A stretch of 64,000 bases of DNA, from assembly GCF_041435355.1 (NCBI RefSeq), contig NZ_CP108442.1, positions 7,314,501 to 7,378,500 of the forward strand, given 5' to 3'. The notes under the pieces were generated by a model that saw only the letters and a program-made list of their open reading frames with translations, was not told the origin of the DNA and ran no database searches. The position numbers and the translations under genes are program-made. Shown here piece after piece: positions 60,745 through 64,000 of this stretch. Origin of the DNA: Streptomyces sp. NBC_01276 (lineage in GTDB: Bacteria; Actinomycetota; Actinomycetes; Streptomycetales; Streptomycetaceae). Within the stretch, counting starts at the first letter, position 1. Every line of letters starts with the position of its first letter.

Positions 60745-61622
60745 GCCCCGCCACCACCGCCACCGCACCGGGCGGCGGCGAACGCGCCGCCGCACGCGTC
60801 GTCGACGCGGTCAAGGTCTACGGCCGCGGCGACACCGAGGTGCGGGCCCTCGACGGGGTCAGCACCACGTTTCCGGCCGGCCGCTTCACCGCCATCATGG
60901 GACCGTCCGGTTCCGGCAAGTCCACCCTCATGCACTGCGCCGCCGGACTCGACACCCTGACCTCCGGCTCCGTCCACATCGGAGGCACCGAACTCGGCGC
61001 CCTCGACGACCGCGGGCTCACGCTGCTGCGCCGTGAGCGCATCGGCTTCGTCTTCCAGGCCTTCAACCTGGTTCCCACCCTCACCGCCGCCGAGAACATC
61101 ACCCTCCCCCTGGACCTCGCCGGCACCCGGCCCGACGCCGCCCGGCTGGACGTCCTGATCGACGTCGTCGGGCTCCGCGACCGCCTGCACCACCGGCCCG
61201 CCGAGCTCTCCGGGGGCCAGCAGCAGCGCGTCGCCGTGGCCCGCGCCCTCGCCGGCGACCCCGAGGTGGTGTTCGCCGACGAACCGACCGGGAACCTCGA
61301 CTCCCGCGCGGGCCAGGAGGTGCTCGGCCTCCTCGGCAGGGCGGTGCGCGAGATGGGCCGTACGGTCGTCATGGTCACCCACGACCCGGTCGCCGCCGCC
61401 CACGCCGACGAGGTCCTGTTCCTCGCCGACGGCCGCCTCGTCGACCGGATGTCGGCCCCGACCGCCGACCGCGTCCTGGACCGCCTCAAAGCCTTCGACA
61501 CCTCCGACACCTCCGACACCTCCGACACCCTCGGCGCCTCCGACACGTCGGAGACCTTCGGCGCCACTGGCACCCGCAGCGGCACGGGCGCGGTCGCCCG
61601 CCCCGGAAGGCGGACGTCATGA
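60741..61622 (+). CDS. ABC transporter ATP-binding protein (MacB/LolD-like)
   Basis: This is a 293-residue ATPase. It has Walker A GPSGSGKSTLMHCAAGLD, Q-loop FVFQAFNLVPTLTAAENI, signature LSGGQQQRVAVARAL, Walker B VVFADEPTGNLDS and VVMVTHDPVAAAHADE. The C-terminal 60 residues are a low-complexity linker with Asp-Thr-Ser repeats (FDTSDTSDTSDTLGASDTSE). It powers the FtsX-like permease encoded next, with ATGA overlaps on both sides. Confidence 0.92.
   Translation: MSPATTATAPGGGERAAARVVDAVKVYGRGDTEVRALDGVSTTFPAGRFTAIMGPSGSGKSTLMHCAAGLDTLTSGSVHIGGTELGALDDRGLTLLRRERIGFVFQAFNLVPTLTAAENITLPLDLAGTRPDAARLDVLIDVVGLRDRLHHRPAELSGGQQQRVAVARALAGDPEVVFADEPTGNLDSRAGQEVLGLLGRAVREMGRTVVMVTHDPVAAAHADEVLFLADGRLVDRMSAPTADRVLDRLKAFDTSDTSDTSDTLGASDTSETFGATGTRSGTGAVARPGRRTS
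61497..61533. repeat. 9-bp tandem repeat in the ATPase linker
   Basis: About four copies of GACACCTCC encode Asp-Thr-Ser units in the C-terminal tail of the ATPase. Copy changes would stay in frame. Confidence 0.75.
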
Positions 61623-64000
61623 GCGCGGCCCGCACCACCCTGCGACTGGCCACCGCCTCGCTGCGCGCCCGCAGACGCCGCTTCGCCGGAACCTTCACGG
61701 CCGTCCTCCTCGGCGTCGCCTTCCTCGCCGGAACCCTCGTCATGGGCGACACCCTCCGCGCGAGCTTCGACAGCATGTTCGCGGGCGCGGCGAGCGGCAC
61801 CGACGCGGTCGTGCGCGGCTCGCGCGTCGTCACCGTCCCCGGCCAGGCCCAGGGCAGCCGCCAGACGGTCGCCGCCGACCTCGCGGACCGGCTCCGCGCC
61901 GTCCCCGGCGTGGCCGCCGTCGAGCCCGACATCCAGGGCGCCGGGCAGCTCGTCGGCAAGGACGGCCGCCCGGTCGGCGGTCAGGGCCCGCCCACCCTCG
62001 CCGGGAACTGGATCGCGGACCCCCGCCTCAACCCGTACCGCCTGGCCGAGGGCCGCGCACCGCAGCGCACCGGCGAGGTCGTCGTCAACCGGGGAGCCGC
62101 CGTACAGGGCGGCCTCGCCGTCGGCGACACGACCGTGCTGCGCACCCCCGACCCGGTCCGCGTCACCGTCGTCGGCCTGGCCACCTTCGGCGGCGCCGAC
62201 GGCATGGGGCAGGTCACGTACACCGCGATGACCCGCGCGGACGCCGAGAAGTACCTCACCGCCGGCCCCGGCCGGGCGGCCTCCCTCCTGGTCCGGGCCG
62301 CCCCCGGCACCACCCAGCGCCGACTGGTGGAGGCCCTCGGCCCGGTGCTGCCGCAGGGCGTCGAGGCCATCACCGGGCAGGAGGCGGTCGAGGAGAACAC
62401 CGAGATGATCTCGGGCCGGTTCCTCGGCCTGTTCACCACCCTGCTGCTGGTCTTCTCCGGGATCGCCCTGCTCGTCGCCACCTTCGGCATCCACAACACC
62501 TTCGCGATCGTCGTCGCCCAGCGCACCCGCGAGAACGCCCTGCTCCGCGCCCTCGGCGCCGCCCGCCGCCAGATCCTCGCCGGCACCCTGGCCGAGGCCG
62601 CGGTGGTCGGGGTCCTCGCCTCGGTGGGCGGCCTGCTCGGCGGCCTCGGCGTCGCGGCCGGCCTCCGGGCGCTCTTCCCGGCCCTCGGATTCCCCTTCCC
62701 CGAAGGGGACCTGGTCGTCAGCACCACCTCACTGCTGCTCCCGCTCGGCGTCGGCGTCGCCGTCTGCCTCGGCTCCGCGCTGGCACCCGCCGTACGGGCG
62801 GGCCGCACGGCACCCCTCGCGGCCCTGCGCGAGAGCACGGTGGACCGCTCCGGGGCCTCGCGGGCCCGCACGCTCGCGGGCGCCGTCCTCGGCGCCGCCG
62901 CCCTCGCGGCGATCCTGGCCGGGGTCCCGGCCGCGCCGTCGCCGTGGCTGTCGGGGACGGGGGCGGTCCTGGCGACCGCCTCGTTCGTCGTCCTCGGACC
63001 GGTGACGTCCTCGTACGCCGTACGGATCCTCGCGGATCCCCTGCGCCGGCTGCGCGGGGTCCCGGGAGCCCTCGCGGGACGCAACGCCGCGCGCGACCCC
63101 CGACGGACGGCGGCCACCGCGACCGCGCTGATGATCGGAGTCGCCGTCGTCAGCCTCTTCACCGTCTTCGGGGCCTCCCTCAAGGCCACCATGGACCGGA
63201 CGGTGTCCCGCTCCTTCGCGGGTGACGTCGCCATCAGCACCCCCGCGTTCGGGGCGGGCGGCAGCGGCCTCAGCCCCGCGCTGGCGCCCGCCGTGGCGGC
63301 CCTGCCCGAGGTGCGGAGCGCCGTGGGCCTGGGCAGGGGAGTCGCGGAGGTCGACGGCTCCGGCCGCGCCCTGACGGTCACCGACCCGGCCGCCCTCGCC
63401 GTCGGCCTCGACCTCGGCACGGTGGAGGGACGCCTCGACTCCCTCGGCACGGACGGCATCGCGGTCAGCGCGAAGGAAGCCGGCCGGCACGGCTGGCGGC
63501 CGGGCAGCGGCCTCGAACTCGCCTTCACCGACGGGCAGAAGCTCCCGTTCACGGTCCGTGCCGTCTACGACCGCCCCGACCTCGCCGGCGACTACCTGAT
63601 CACCCGTGCGGCCTGGGCCCCGCACCGCGCCCAGGACTCCGACACCCTGGTCGCCGTCACCTTCCGGGACGGGGTGTCCGCGGCGGACGGCGCGGCCGCG
63701 GTGGAGCGTACGGCCGCCCGGTACGGCGGCCCGGAGGTCCAGACCCGGGCGGAGTACGCCGCCTCCTCGGCGGGCGGCATCGACATGATGCTCACCCTCG
63801 TCTACGCCCTCCTCGCCCTCGCCGTGCTCATCGCCCTGCTCGGCATCGCCAACACCCTCACCCTCGCGGTGCACGAACGCACCCGCGAACTGGGACTCCT
63901 GCGCGCCGTCGGCCAGACCCGGGCCCAGCTACGGGCGATGGTCCGCTGGGAGTCGGTGCTGGTGGCCGCCTTCGGCACGGCGGGCGGCCTGCTCCTCGGC
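61619..64000 (+). CDS. FtsX-like ABC transporter permease, 3' end outside window
   Basis: The frame opens at ATG 61619 (MSAARTTLRLATASLRARRR), overlapping the ATPase stop, and remains open for 794 codons to the right edge. The layout is that of large actinobacterial MacB/FtsX permeases: an N-terminal helix (FAGTFTAVLLGVAFLAGTLVMG), a big extracytoplasmic domain (about 45-255), and a core of helices (FLGLFTTLLLVFSGIALLVAT, with TRENALLRALGAARRQIL). A second pair of repeats follows, with ATALMIGVAVVSLFTVFG and LLALAVLIALLGIANTLTLA plus HERTRELGLLRAVGQTRAQL. It exports a lipid, peptide or drug under control of the adjacent two-component system. The C-terminus is missing here. Confidence 0.9.
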   Translation, partial: MSAARTTLRLATASLRARRRRFAGTFTAVLLGVAFLAGTLVMGDTLRASFDSMFAGAASGTDAVVRGSRVVTVPGQAQGSRQTVAADLADRLRAVPGVAAVEPDIQGAGQLVGKDGRPVGGQGPPTLAGNWIADPRLNPYRLAEGRAPQRTGEVVVNRGAAVQGGLAVGDTTVLRTPDPVRVTVVGLATFGGADGMGQVTYTAMTRADAEKYLTAGPGRAASLLVRAAPGTTQRRLVEALGPVLPQGVEAITGQEAVEENTEMISGRFLGLFTTLLLVFSGIALLVATFGIHNTFAIVVAQRTRENALLRALGAARRQILAGTLAEAAVVGVLASVGGLLGGLGVAAGLRALFPALGFPFPEGDLVVSTTSLLLPLGVGVAVCLGSALAPAVRAGRTAPLAALRESTVDRSGASRARTLAGAVLGAAALAAILAGVPAAPSPWLSGTGAVLATASFVVLGPVTSSYAVRILADPLRRLRGVPGALAGRNAARDPRRTAATATALMIGVAVVSLFTVFGASLKATMDRTVSRSFAGDVAISTPAFGAGGSGLSPALAPAVAALPEVRSAVGLGRGVAEVDGSGRALTVTDPAALAVGLDLGTVEGRLDSLGTDGIAVSAKEAGRHGWRPGSGLELAFTDGQKLPFTVRAVYDRPDLAGDYLITRAAWAPHRAQDSDTLVAVTFRDGVSAADGAAAVERTAARYGGPEVQTRAEYAASSAGGIDMMLTLVYALLALAVLIALLGIANTLTLAVHERTRELGLLRAVGQTRAQLRAMVRWESVLVAAFGTAGGLLLG

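Overview
The window is chromosomal DNA of a Streptomyces or a very close relative. GC content is very high, GTG and TTG starts are common, and many genes touch or overlap by ATGA or GTGA. The left edge carries two divergent genes typical of a whiE-type type II polyketide spore-pigment locus. SpoIIE-type phosphatases, MurR/RpiR, YtrA-type GntR and DUF5937 ArsR regulators, a secreted phospholipase D and a probable bldA (TTA) switch all fit the genus. The sequence carries no species label, so the species is not claimed.

Layout. 1-2.7 kb: edge of the spore-pigment locus (SchA/CurD-domain protein and FAD monooxygenase), then an orphan acyl-CoA carboxylase epsilon-like gene. 3-6.4 kb: a divergent EamA transporter/MarR pair built on one palindrome, and a secreted radical-copper oxidase. 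6.4-7.7 kb: decayed remnants. 7.7-15.2 kb: HelD/HelR-like helicase, a P450, a von Willebrand factor A (vWA) protein with its partner, a MurR/RpiR regulator and a small conserved-looking protein. 15.2-17.3 kb: phospholipase D and a tiny secreted protein. 17.4-21.8 kb: a sulfonate-type ABC operon with an arylsulfotransferase-like gene under an XRE-cupin regulator. 21.8-28.5 kb: acetyltransferase, D,D-carboxypeptidase with a very long acidic N-terminus, a YtrA-type ABC operon, a 10-bp tandem repeat and a methyltransferase. 28.7-36.7 kb: GH31 glycosidase, TetR/MFS pair, membrane protein, ArsR/aldo-keto reductase pair.

36.7-45.0 kb is the most interesting region. It is an eight-gene, single-strand operon with tightly coupled reading frames: IspD-like cytidylyltransferase, short-chain dehydrogenase/reductase (SDR), IspE-like kinase, peptidyl carrier protein, stand-alone condensation domain, MFS exporter, stand-alone adenylation domain (code close to threonine) and an ATP-grasp ligase. 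This looks like a compact biosynthetic gene cluster joining two consecutive methylerythritol phosphate (MEP) pathway-type enzymes to freestanding NRPS parts. I do not recognise it as a described pathway. Its first gene has two TTA codons, so bldA control of the whole cluster is likely.

45-64 kb: prolyl oligopeptidase, two tail-to-tail SpoIIE phosphatases (one lacking part of its catalytic core), a LysR-controlled hydrolase/oxidoreductase pair, Tat-exported phospholipase C, a second P450, a small secreted protein, and a two-component system/SHOCT/ABC-exporter operon with a repeated GTACT-N8-AGTAC site. The last permease runs off the right edge. Many starts here have a TANNNT-like box 6-7 nt upstream and no ribosome binding site, so leaderless mRNAs are probably frequent.
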